A stretch of 64,000 nt of DNA from Brachypterus glaber. Taxonomy: Eukaryota > Arthropoda > Insecta > Coleoptera > Kateretidae. A program made the position numbers and the translations under genes. The stretch is from positions 38,179,816 to 38,243,815 of the forward strand of contig OY294044.1 of NCBI GenBank assembly GCA_958510825.1. Direction: 5' to 3'. The notes beneath the pieces were generated by a model. That model did not search any database. It had not been told where the DNA came from and saw only the letters and a program-made list of their open reading frames with translations. Positions 1 to 7,998 of the stretch are shown here, in pieces; position 1 is the first letter of the stretch; the number at the start of each line of letters is the position of its first letter.

Positions 1-830
1 CCATCAAGTATCCCTTTTTGGGTAACACTTTTCTCAGTCAAATTTTGAATTTCTGTTCCAATGTTTTTTAACGAGTCTTCAAAATCAACCTTGAATTTGT
101 CCAGTCTTTCATTCATATTCTTAGTTACTAATTCACTGTTGGTAACTTTATTTTGAAAACCATCAAGTATCCCTTTTTGGGTAACACTTTTCTCAGTCAA
201 ATTTTGAATTTCTGTTCCGATGTTTTTTAAAGAATCTTCAAAATCAACCTTGAGTTTGTCCAGTCTTTCATTCATATTCTTAGTTACTAATTCACTGTTG
301 GTAACTTTATTTTGAAAACCATCAAGTATCCCTTTTTGGTTTACACTTTTTTCAGTCAAATTTTGAATTTCTGTTCCGATGTTTTTTAAAGACGTTTCAA
401 AATCAATCTTGAGTTTGTCTAGTCTTTCATTAATGTTCTGAGTTAATAATTCACTGCTGTCTACTTTATTTAGGTCAACATTTTTCTCAGACAAATTTTG
501 AATTTCTGTTCCAATAGTTTGTAAAGACGTTTCAAAATCATCTTTTAGTTTACTTATTTTGTTTTCTATAGTCTGAATTAAAAAGTCACTGTTGGTTACT
601 TTATTTTGAAAACCATCAAGTATCCCTTTTTGGTTTACACTTTTCTCAGTCAAATTTTGAATTTCTGTTCCGATAGTTTTTAAAGATGATTCAAAATCAA
701 CCTTGAGTTTGTCCAGTCTTTCATTCATATTCTTAGTTACTAATTCACTGTTGGTAACTTTATTTTGAAAACCATCAAGTATCCCTTTTTGGTTTACACT
801 TTTCTCAGCCAAATTTTGAATTTCTTTTAC
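1..830 (-). repeat. 159-bp in-frame tandem repeats inside the fibre-like gene
   Basis: The segment beginning ccatcaagtatcccttttt recurs at 1, 160, 319, 613 and 772. The spacing is 159 bp (53 codons), with two shorter, more diverged units between 319 and 613. Because 159 is a multiple of three, gain or loss of a unit keeps the reading frame, as in expandable coiled-coil shafts. Confidence 0.9.
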
Positions 831-1223
831 AATATTTTCTTTAGTCTTTACAAATTCATTTAATTTCTCTTCAAATGTTTTAATTTTTTTCGAACTGGAT
901 TCTTCTGATGATCCCCCGCTAATTCTTTTATTTAGTTGCTGAGTAAAATCATTATTTATTTTAGTTTCCAAATCAGAGGATTTTTCTGTTATGATTTTAT
1001 CTACAGAATGTTTATTAGTTGCATCCAATTCGTTTTTGGGAATTTCTAAATTGATTATTCTTTTATTTTTCATGTCATAATTATTTCCAGAATTTAAAAA
1101 TGTTTGGTTGGGAATCGTCTTTTGTGAATCAACCGGTGTGGTTTCCGCACGAATTAAATTTGTTTTCTCAGAATAATTATATTTTACATCCAAATAATGT
1201 CTACCAAACTTATCGATAGGCAT
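1..1223 (-). CDS. repetitive coiled-coil (fibre-like) Polinton protein, 3' end cut by window
   Basis: Open frame on the minus strand from an ATG at 1223 to the window edge, with no stop. The N-terminus reads MPIDKFGRHYL, followed by a polar linker with a Ser-rich patch, then a heptad-like helical region of 53-residue repeats (each with TNSELVTKNMNERLDK and EIQNLTEKSV-like segments). The repeats are near-identical. Its place at the end of the capsid operon, together with the long coiled-coil design, suggests a fibre or spike-like structural protein. That role is inferred. No head or knob domain is visible because the C-terminus lies outside the window. The first ATG after the upstream gene is used as the start. 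Confidence 0.7.
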   Translation of the reverse strand, partial: MPIDKFGRHYLDVKYNYSEKTNLIRAETTPVDSQKTIPNQTFLNSGNNYDMKNKRIINLEIPKNELDATNKHSVDKIITEKSSDLETKINNDFTQQLNKRISGGSSEESSSKKIKTFEEKLNEFVKTKENIVKEIQNLAEKSVNQKGILDGFQNKVTNSELVTKNMNERLDKLKVDFESSLKTIGTEIQNLTEKSVNQKGILDGFQNKVTNSDFLIQTIENKISKLKDDFETSLQTIGTEIQNLSEKNVDLNKVDSSELLTQNINERLDKLKIDFETSLKNIGTEIQNLTEKSVNQKGILDGFQNKVTNSELVTKNMNERLDKLKVDFEDSLKNIGTEIQNLTEKSVTQKGILDGFQNKVTNSELVTKNMNERLDKFKVDFEDSLKNIGTEIQNLTEKSVTQKGILD

Positions 1224-1257
1224 CTTGACTAAAACTAACCTTAATTTCTTTTATTTT

Positions 1258-2355
1258 TTATTTTATAATTTTTTTTTCTCGTAGTTCTTCAATTATAGAT
1301 ATAATTTCATTATTATGTCCCGTATGTCCAGCCATTTGTGAGGCAATTAAAAGTTTTAGGCGTTCAATGATTTCATTGGGGTCGTCAAAATATATATAAT
1401 CAATTGGTTTTTTTGACAGGTTGAGCATCAGACCTTTTCCGGTTAAATTTTTATTTTTTGAACTTCTCAGATTTTTTGGACTGTTGTGTGCAATTTTTTT
1501 TTGAGTTAAAATTCCCTTTTGAACTAAAAATGGTCTTATGATGTTAGTATATTTATCTGTATTTGATGCTTGAATTCCCTCATCTTCATTATAGTTTTTA
1601 CGATATGCATTAGTTCGATTTAAAATATCCATATAATTTTCCAAATCACCTTTATGATATCCAATAGGATATTTTTTGAAAAGTAATTCGTAAAGCCCCA
1701 CCGAACCAGGATATTGAATATTTTTTACAACTACATCCTTTCCTTTAAAATTTACCAAACTATTTGCTATTTTATATTCATCTGAATCTGGTGTATATTT
1801 AATTCCATACTTAAAATCAAATTTATTTTCAGTATCCTAAATACATTCATCAATATACCTTCGAGGTAAAGGATCAAATTGAGTAAGGTATTCCTGGTAA
1901 GTCGCGGCCGTCGACAAATTTTGAACTTGTTCAAGAATACTAGTTTCTTTAGCTAAATCAACATCACTGTTATACTCCTGTGTTGTTTTATCCTCTATAA
2001 ATTGATCCTGTAAAAATGATGGCGTCATCATAGGCAAAATAGGTTGATATTTTTTATATCTGGGAGTTGCATCTTCTTGATTTGCGTGAGATTTATTTTG
2101 TAATGTTGAATGTAAAAATGAATAATCTTTAGTTTGATCTGCTTTAACAACGCCTGGTAATTCTTCCAATTTTTCTCTTTTAATATTTGTGTCCGGATTT
2201 ATATTTTTTAGAAATTTTTTCAATGGTTCTGTTATTGGCTTACTTCGAAATTTTAAGTCTCTTTCCGATTGTGCTAAATCTGATTTTAAAGTACGATATT
2301 TTTGTTTAATAGATTTTCTAGTGTTGATTAATTCTTTAGCTAAGCGTTCGTTCAT
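1258..2355 (-). pseudogene. DUF8207-type Polinton protein, split by an in-frame TAG
   Basis: The frame opens at ATG 2355 and reads a basic, helical N-terminal half. It is interrupted by TAG at 1837-1839, then continues in the same frame to a stop at 1258-1260. The downstream half carries the compact domain I associate with the DUF8207 family of Polinton-borne proteins (motifs such as GSVGLYELLFKKYP, then DLENYMDILNRTNAYRKNY). The stop lies directly upstream of the conserved domain, so the translated product would lack it. Function is unknown; the family is known mainly from Polintons in arthropod genomes. The single nonsense codon indicates decay, although readthrough cannot be excluded from sequence alone. 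Confidence 0.75.
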
Positions 2356-2452
2356 GTTTTTGTGCTAAAGGACCACACTTAACTAAAAATATTATTTTTA
2401 GACTTACTTTATATACAGGTTAAAATAAAACGACTAATTAAATTAAAAATAT

Positions 2453-2902
2453 TTAATTATTCATAAAAAAGTTATTATACAGAAAATAAACATTGGATAA
2501 AGAACATACACAGAAATCATTATTGTGATAAAAACAAAGTGGTTTTGATTTTTGAATAGGTGGTATTTCATTAAGTTCAAATACAGGTTTTCTCGTTAGT
2601 TTCTTCAGATATATAGCTTTCTCAGTTCCTTTGACGAAAATTTTATCATAACTTTTACAAAGGTCTCTGATAATATTTTGAGAATTATAAACTAATGTAT
2701 ATCCTGTCTCCCAAGCAATACAATGGTGATTTTTGATGTTCCACTGAGCCTGTTGTTGTAAATATTTTGGTAACTCAGTAAATTGAAATGGTGCTTTAAA
2801 AACGTAGTGACATACTCTAAATCCATCATAAGCTGCAAGTTCCTTAATTAAAAATCGATTACCTTCTAATTTAAATGCCTGAAAATCTATAATTAAGCTC
2901 AT
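2453..2902 (-). CDS. conserved Polinton protein of unknown function, 149 aa
   Basis: Intact frame from ATG 2902, 9 bp downstream of the major capsid stop in the leftward operon. The N-terminus MSLIIDFQAFK, a central NHHCIAWETGYT segment and a Cys/His-containing C-terminus (CVCSLSNVYFLY) resemble a small protein family that recurs beside Polinton capsid genes in arthropods. The LIIDFQ start followed by a NHH motif is loosely reminiscent of an RNase H-fold nuclease, but catalytic residues cannot be assigned. Intactness, while neighbours are broken, may be chance. Confidence 0.6.
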   Translation of the reverse strand: MSLIIDFQAFKLEGNRFLIKELAAYDGFRVCHYVFKAPFQFTELPKYLQQQAQWNIKNHHCIAWETGYTLVYNSQNIIRDLCKSYDKIFVKGTEKAIYLKKLTRKPVFELNEIPPIQKSKPLCFYHNNDFCVCSLSNVYFLYNNFFMNN

Positions 2903-2911
2903 TTTTTGCGT

Positions 2912-4134
2912 TTACAAATGTTTGACAATTTTTGTTAAAGGATTGTAACTGATCATTTTTTCATGTAAAATTAGACAATAGGCTGAAGTTTCCTTGGGAA
3001 CATTTACAGAAGTCTCAAATTCAACCCGAAGTGTAATCGGTCCACTTTGAATTGACTCTTTTTGTCGTAAACAATCAATATATGTAATAGGTGCTATACT
3101 TTTAAATTCGGTTGGTGTAAATAGAGGAATATTTGCAAGGTCACAATAAGAACTTCTAAATTTCGCAAACATTTCATAAAGTTGAGCAAACTTATTATTT
3201 TCAAAATCTATAAACATATCATTACAAGGATATCTCTCTGAATTTAAAAACACTCTTATATCTCGCAACTTGCAGTCATCAAATTTACTCATGTCTTTTG
3301 TCACGACATCCCTTCTTTTTGTTTGAAAAGCTATAATAATATGTCTCGGTGTTTCCAGTCTGGTGCTAGTCTTAACTGACCAATTGTGTCTATTTGTATC
3401 CAGTAATTCAGGATATTCAACAAGTTCCCAACTTCGAAAACCAATTTTTAGATCAACATTTTTATCAATTAGTTTTGTCAGAGCAATTTCTTCCGCTAAA
3501 CCAACAGATACGTGGGGTACTTTCCAAGAAAGTTTCAGAAGTTCAATTTTAGGTTCTTCTATGCCCGTTGTACCGGTATATAATATAGAATTTAAATCAT
3601 TATTGCTGCGAACTATTATTAATTCCTGTTTAGCATTAATCAATATTTTTCGAAAATCTTCAAAAAAGCCCATTAATGTTGACAATTCAATAATTACATT
3701 AAAGTTTCCATTTTTATCTACTAGAACAGGTTCTGTATATTTGGATTTGGGAAACCATCCTGCATTTTCCAGTTTGACTGTGTCACCAACACAAAATGAT
3801 AGATAACCTTTTAAAGTCGAGGTCAGTCCAACGTCTCTAACTGAATCAATTTGTTGTCCATTTATTAAGTATCGGATTTCTTTAAAAAGAAAAGCTACCC
3901 CGTTATTTATAAACGTTAAATTTTTAGATACACTACCATCAGATTTTGTTAGTTTTCCTTCAATATTTAAAAAACTTTCACAAGGTAACGTAAATTTATC
4001 TACACCCGGTATAGCTATTATTATTTCATCATTATTGCCTAACTTATTAGAAAATATGGTTCATATGTATGATATTGTAAACTAGTTATCGAATTATCAA
4101 CATACAGATTTTCCGTTACATTTAAAATACTCAT
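2912..4134 (-). pseudogene. Polinton major capsid protein (double jelly-roll), one frame break
   Basis: The start is ATG at 4134. After about 26 codons the frame breaks at a short T-run near 4051-4054 (one base short) and resumes in the -1 frame through to the stop at 2912. The resumed frame contains the order typical of Polinton MCPs: FLFKEIRYLINGQQID early, then GLTSTLKGYLSF and a long beta-rich C-terminal half. The length, about 407 codons, is smaller than many Polinton MCPs but covers the usual N- and C-terminal signatures. It would form the trimeric capsomer of the icosahedral shell, with the penton gene two positions upstream in the operon. Confidence 0.8.
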
Positions 4135-4137
4135 TTT

Positions 4138-4314
4138 TTAAATTAGTAAGGTAAAGCCTAAAGATTTTAAAAATCGACGATTGTTCGGTGTTATCTGTTT
4201 AACGTTTGTCTTCTGACTGCGTTTTTTAGAAACTTTCTTTTTTTTATATTTTTCTTGATCTAATTTAAAATTATTAAAACCATTAGTCAAAGAAGGATTA
4301 TATTTAGTAACCAT
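4138..4314 (-). CDS. 58-aa basic protein between penton and MCP
   Basis: Intact small frame, ATG 4314 to stop 4138-4140. Its start is 2 bp from the penton stop and its end is 4 bp from the MCP start, so it fits tightly into the capsid operon. The middle is very basic (KYKKKKVSKKRSQK) and the end reads NRRFLKSLGF. Small basic proteins in this slot are common in Polintons and could be DNA-condensing core or capsid-cement proteins. That role is inferred from charge and position only. Confidence 0.65.
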   Translation of the reverse strand: MVTKYNPSLTNGFNNFKLDQEKYKKKKVSKKRSQKTNVKQITPNNRRFLKSLGFTLLI

Positions 4315-4315
4315 T

Positions 4316-5005
4316 TTAATTTTTTAATTTTTTCACGTGTAGTCTTATTGTTATCACTTCATCATTAAAATTGATGAGATCACCATCTTGATCAAGTATT
4401 TTAAGGGATATATTTGTTATAGTTTTGACATTTATCGGAAAATATAAAATTGTTTCAGGTCTTTCCACTATTTTATAACTAACAGGAACTATGGGGAAGA
4501 ACTGATGAATAATATGAACAGGTTTCCCATTTAAATAGGACCCTTCAGCTATGTTACAATCTATACAAATTGCATTGATTTTTAAAATTTCTGCTGGATG
4601 ATCTGAATCATACGGAATTCCTGCTTCTAAAGTTTTATTCTCAAAACCTAAAATTTTTCCGATCGAATCGTCTTTGAAAATTATCTTTTCTGTACATCTG
4701 ATGTATGTATGTAATGTGTTGTTATATCCATATAAAACGAGCAATATTTTACCTGTGGTTAATTCCTGATGTAATAATTTATATAAATCGGATATCTCGT
4801 AAGACCCAGTTGGTATTGTTACAAATGTGTTCTCATCCCTATAATAAAATTTATTATTTTTTTCGTCAATATTAGGAATGGAGTAAAAAGTCTCAAAATT
4901 TGATAATCCTATAACATAATCACTATTTTCATCTAAATAAATCGGAGGGTTAAAAACAGCACTTAATATTGATTTTTTATCCGAAAGAGCTAGTGTAAAA
5001 GACAT
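4316..5005 (-). CDS. Polinton penton (minor capsid, single jelly-roll)
   Basis: Intact 229-codon frame from ATG 5005. The N-terminus MSFTLALSDKKSILSAVFN, then NSDYVIGLSNFETFYSIPN, NNKFYY and IPTGSYEISDLYKLL match the conserved opening of Polinton minor capsid proteins, which form the pentameric vertices. Length fits the family (about 200-260 aa). It lies 33 bp downstream of the protease stop in the leftward operon. Confidence 0.85.
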   Translation of the reverse strand: MSFTLALSDKKSILSAVFNPPIYLDENSDYVIGLSNFETFYSIPNIDEKNNKFYYRDENTFVTIPTGSYEISDLYKLLHQELTTGKILLVLYGYNNTLHTYIRCTEKIIFKDDSIGKILGFENKTLEAGIPYDSDHPAEILKINAICIDCNIAEGSYLNGKPVHIIHQFFPIVPVSYKIVERPETILYFPINVKTITNISLKILDQDGDLINFNDEVITIRLHVKKLKN

Positions 5006-5037
5006 TACAATTCAGGTGATATTAAGCAACTAAAATT

Positions 5038-5427
5038 TTAATTATTTTGACTGTTCTTATAAAGAAATGATAAACATAAATGACCACAATTATAAAAATT
5101 GAATTTTTGTTTTCGTTCATAATTATATTTCACCTTCTTTATGCTACCGTCACTAAAAAAATATTTAATTAATTCTTCGGGAGGTCTTAAGTTTCCGTAG
5201 GAATCAAAATAGTGTATTTCCTCTATCTTTGTTCGTACGTACGTTACCCAATGGCTACCAGGCCCAGAAAAAACATCTAAATTTACGATACCACACTCAT
5301 TCTTTTTAATTTTTTTTGGTAGATTATCACGCATAAATACGCCGCGAAAATTCGGAATTTTCAGTTCTTTTACAAATTTTAATAAATCGAAATTTGTAAG
5401 GGGACGATGCGGTAGTTTTTCTAGAAG
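5038..5427 (-). CDS. adenain-like cysteine protease (Polinton PRO)
   Basis: A C48/C5-type maturation protease. From the first in-frame ATG (5334) the frame shows NECGIVNLD, then GSHWV with the candidate catalytic His (residue 28 from that ATG), FDSYG with the acidic residue (44), a Gln at 76 and the nucleophile Cys at 83 in NCGHLCL. The Gln-to-Cys spacing of 7 equals that of adenovirus protease (Q115, C122). About 30 conserved-looking codons lie upstream of that ATG (5335-5427), but no ATG precedes them. They are preceded by a stop and by the A-run at the end of the PLA2-like gene, so they would be translated only by a -1 shift there, or in an ancestral copy with one more A. Confidence 0.85.
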   Translation of the reverse strand, partial: LLEKLPHRPLTNFDLLKFVKELKIPNFRGVFMRDNLPKKIKKNECGIVNLDVFSGPGSHWVTYVRTKIEEIHYFDSYGNLRPPEELIKYFFSDGSIKKVKYNYERKQKFNFYNCGHLCLSFLYKNSQNN

Positions 5428-5433
5428 TTTTTT
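5427..5433 (-). promoter_or_regulatory. candidate -1 ribosomal frameshift site (A AAA AAC) between PLA2-like gene and protease
   Basis: On the minus strand an eight-A run ends in AAAAAAC, phased as A AAA AAC in the PLA2-like frame, with the PLA2-like stop TAG two codons later (TTC TAG). Slipping back one base enters the protease frame exactly, and that frame is closed by TAA just upstream. The heptamer and phasing match the canonical slippery rule. No convincing downstream stem or pseudoknot was identified, and a plain one-base loss in the A-run is an equally good explanation. Confidence 0.4.
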
Positions 5434-5629
5434 TTAAATCGATTAGTCCAGACTAAACCAAAGCCCTTTTTGTAAGGTTGTAGGTACAATCCCTTTCCAA
5501 TATATTTATTTTCCATTGCCAAATTATGTCGATTTTCTTCAGCCAGTTTTTGTCTAGCCATCTTGGTTTCGTTCACTGCCTTTATAACACCAGCAGCTCC
5601 CCCGACAAGTGAACCTAAAGCACTGAGTC

Positions 5630-5684
5630 CTAAAAGAAAATAAAAAATAACAATTTTATGCGTTAAAGTGTTGTGAACACAGAC
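5630..5684 (-). other. 55-bp spliceosomal intron in the PLA2-like gene
   Basis: On the minus strand the donor is GCAG|GTCTGTG and the acceptor a pyrimidine-rich TTTTATTTTCTTTTAG. Removing exactly 55 bp joins two frames that are otherwise out of phase and restores a continuous hydrophobic segment (the junction codon is a Gly). Unspliced reading hits a stop within the intron at 5656. Confidence 0.85.
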
Positions 5685-6329
5685 CTGCAAATATTGGAAT
5701 AAGTGGCAAAATTCCTCCAGTTTTCGGAATAGGTATTATTCTTTCTTTTGGTGCACTTATCTTTCGACCTCCTTTCTTTATGGTCTTAAGTGCCACTCTG
5801 GATAAGTTTGCTAAATTAGAGGTTCGTGGTAAACCAGCTAAACTGTGACGAGCTTTTCTAACCGCCGCAAAAAAATTCAGATCTTTCACACCTTTTCCTT
5901 TTCTTCGTCTTTTTCGAATATTTTTCTTTCTCATACCCATACCAAATTTGGTTTTTGCTTTCATTGTTGAAGCTATACCTAAGGCCAAAAATTTTTCACC
6001 AATTTGTGCGTCACTTGATTTAAACCTATTGTATGCTTTCTTTTCTAATATTTTATCAGCTTGATTTCGTTTTTTAACCTCTTGAAATTTGGAATAGGCT
6101 ATATCATGTTCTTTACAAGCTTCATCCAATTCATTTATTCCTTTGTCACCTCGTTCAAGTCGAAGCGCTAATTTCGTCCCGGGACCACAAAAGTTGTAAC
6201 CAGGCAAATGTAGTTCAACGGGTAATTTGTTTATTAATTTATTTAGAAACCCGAAGCCACTTTTTTTGCATCTCTTCTTTCCTTGAAGTCTTGTTTAGAA
6301 ATAATCTTAGATTTTGTATGAACCATCAT

Positions 6330-6438
6330 TTTATATAACTGTCCAAATAAGAACTGAATATTCTACGCAATACAACTTTTTAAATAGATTAACATTATTT
6401 ATTTCACTCATTCGAAGACAAATAATGAGAAAGAGAAC
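6330..6438. promoter_or_regulatory. divergent start region of the Polinton
   Basis: The 109 bp separate the start codons of the leftward capsid operon (6329) and the rightward ATPase (6439). It is AT-rich, with TTATATAA at 6330-6337 pointing to a possible TATA element. No other motif is evident. Shared control of both transcription arms is inferred from geometry. Confidence 0.4.
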
Positions 6439-7125
6439 ATGCAAATTGAGCAACAATCTTTTGCTCTTCCAATTAAAAATCACGATCAACTCGACAATAA
6501 ACAATTCCAAAAACATGGACCAATATTTTGTGGCGGACCAAAACGGGGACTAGTCGTGGGTGCATCAGGATGTGGAAAAACAAACGTTTTAATTAGTTTA
6601 CTAGAACACCTGAACGGACTTAGATTTGAAAATATATACGTTTACTCAAAATCTTTAAGCCAACCAAAATATAAATATTTAAGTTTTTTATTAAAGCCAG
6701 TAAAAGAAATAGGATATTTTGAGTTTGAAAACTGCAACAATTTAATAACTCCCACAGCAGTAAAACCTAACTCCATCGTAATATTTGACGACGTAGTGTG
6801 TGGAAATCAAAGTACTATTCGAGATTTTTTTGTCTATTCCCGACACAAAAATACCGATATATTTTATCTAGCGCAAACTTATTCCGCCGTTCCAAAACAA
6901 CATATAAGGGATAATGCAAATTTATTAATTATCTTTCAACAAGACAATACGAATTTAAAACACATTTATGATGACCATGTTAATGTAGATATGCCTTTTA
7001 AAGATTTTCAGAAATTATGTTGTTTCTGTTGGATAGATAGATATGATTTTGTAGTTATTGATAAAGATTGTAAATTAAATTCGGGTCGTTATAGAAGCGG
7101 ATTTGATAAATTTATTAAAATATAA
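6439..7125 (+). CDS. Polinton DNA-packaging ATPase (FtsK/HerA, A32-like)
   Basis: Intact 228-aa frame from ATG 6439. The Walker A motif GASGCGKT is at residues 41-48 and Walker B IVIFDD is near 112-117, followed by the sensor-like region YLAQTYSAVPKQHIRDNANLLIIFQ, typical of A32-like packaging ATPases of Polintons and large DNA viruses. It would pump the genome into the capsid encoded by the leftward genes. Length fits the family. It is the first gene of the rightward arm and one of the few undamaged genes here. Confidence 0.88.
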   Translation: MQIEQQSFALPIKNHDQLDNKQFQKHGPIFCGGPKRGLVVGASGCGKTNVLISLLEHLNGLRFENIYVYSKSLSQPKYKYLSFLLKPVKEIGYFEFENCNNLITPTAVKPNSIVIFDDVVCGNQSTIRDFFVYSRHKNTDIFYLAQTYSAVPKQHIRDNANLLIIFQQDNTNLKHIYDDHVNVDMPFKDFQKLCCFCWIDRYDFVVIDKDCKLNSGRYRSGFDKFIKI

Positions 7126-7425
7126 TATATATTTATTTGCAATTAAATTAAAACTTTAGTGACAAACTTTCTATTAACTAATAAACATACTTATTTTAGT
7201 GCAAACAAATGATCAATTGTCAACATTGTGGAAAGTCCTTCACTCGTAAAGATAATCTTAAGAGGCATGGAAATTGTACGGAAAGTCTTCAACTTTGTGA
7301 AGTTTGTGGCTCAGTTACAAAATCTCCTAGTTCCTTACAAAGACATCAAAATAAATTCCATGGATTGAAACGAACTGCAAGTGTTCCAATTAAGACCTCT
7401 GCTGCAAAACAACTATGTTTACATG

Positions 7426-7479
7426 GTAAGCAAATAAGTTTAAATCATAAGATTTTTTAATTTATAATACTTCTTTTAG
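7426..7479 (+). other. 54-bp intron 1 of the polymerase gene
   Basis: Donor ACATG|GTAAGC and acceptor TACTTCTTTTAG|CG. Splicing fuses the two-finger exon in frame to the exon with the third Cys/His finger. Unspliced, the frame stops at 7458-7460. Confidence 0.85.
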
Positions 7480-7938
7480 CGCCCTCAACTTCAGCCACAT
7501 CCTACTGTTCAGTTTGTAATATTCACGTAAAGAAAAATACATTTGCTGGACATAAAAAATCACTTTCTCATCGAGATAAATGTTGCAAAAATTTAGAAGA
7601 AGGAATTGAGACTATTCAAACTGCATTTCAATATAGACTTGCAAGTTTTCGATTAAAATCAACAGAAAACCTTGGTGTTGATATTAAAAAATTTCTAAAT
7701 TCGTTTGAAGATAAGGTAGTTCGATTAACTCAAACCTATTTAAAAAATGAAGAGTCCTTAAAAATAAATATGGAGCTATTTGGATCTTACGTTTTACAAA
7801 CAAAAGAGAAACATGAAATTAAATCCTTCAATACAAAATTTAAAATTGTAAATGTAGCGACCAATCTTGAAGATGTCTATAGAGAATTATGTCAAACTGT
7901 TGAAACGAAATCTAAAGAATTTTCGGAAAAAGATAGTG

Positions 7939-7998
7939 GTAAGTTGAACAACTCTTCTTACATTTATACATATGTTTAATCGAAAGCATTTGTTTTAG
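7939..7998 (+). other. 60-bp intron 2 of the polymerase gene
   Basis: Donor AGTG|GTAAGT and acceptor ATTTGTTTTAG|GT. Splicing continues the frame from the coiled region into the conserved pre-exonuclease domain (SYMLLPPSI and following). Unspliced, the frame ends at 7977-7979. Confidence 0.85.

Larger units (their letters stand above)
5421..6329 (-). pseudogene. PLA2-like, membrane-segment capsid-associated protein with one intron and one frame break
   Basis: The start is ATG 6329 (or the adjacent ATG 6326). A frame break of one missing base lies in the A7 run at 6261-6267. Beyond it the frame shows the phospholipase A2-like signature seen in parvovirus VP1 and in Polinton/adintovirus proteins: a Ca-loop-like CGPGT, then LDEACKEHDIAY with the His-Asp pair. 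A basic region with KKNIRKRRRKGK follows, then a 55-bp intron (5630-5684), then a Gly/Ala-rich hydrophobic segment (LSALGSLVGGAAGV) and a conserved GKGLYLQPYKKGFGL tail. It probably acts on membranes during virion entry. The stop at 5421-5423 overlaps the protease frame. Confidence 0.75.

Noticed and set aside
1..830. CRISPR-like array
   Set aside because: The repeats are 159 bp, contiguous, without spacers, and inside an open reading frame of a eukaryotic element.
3363..3806. Plus-strand 147-aa frame within the capsid operon
   Set aside because: Antisense shadow of the major capsid gene, without motifs.
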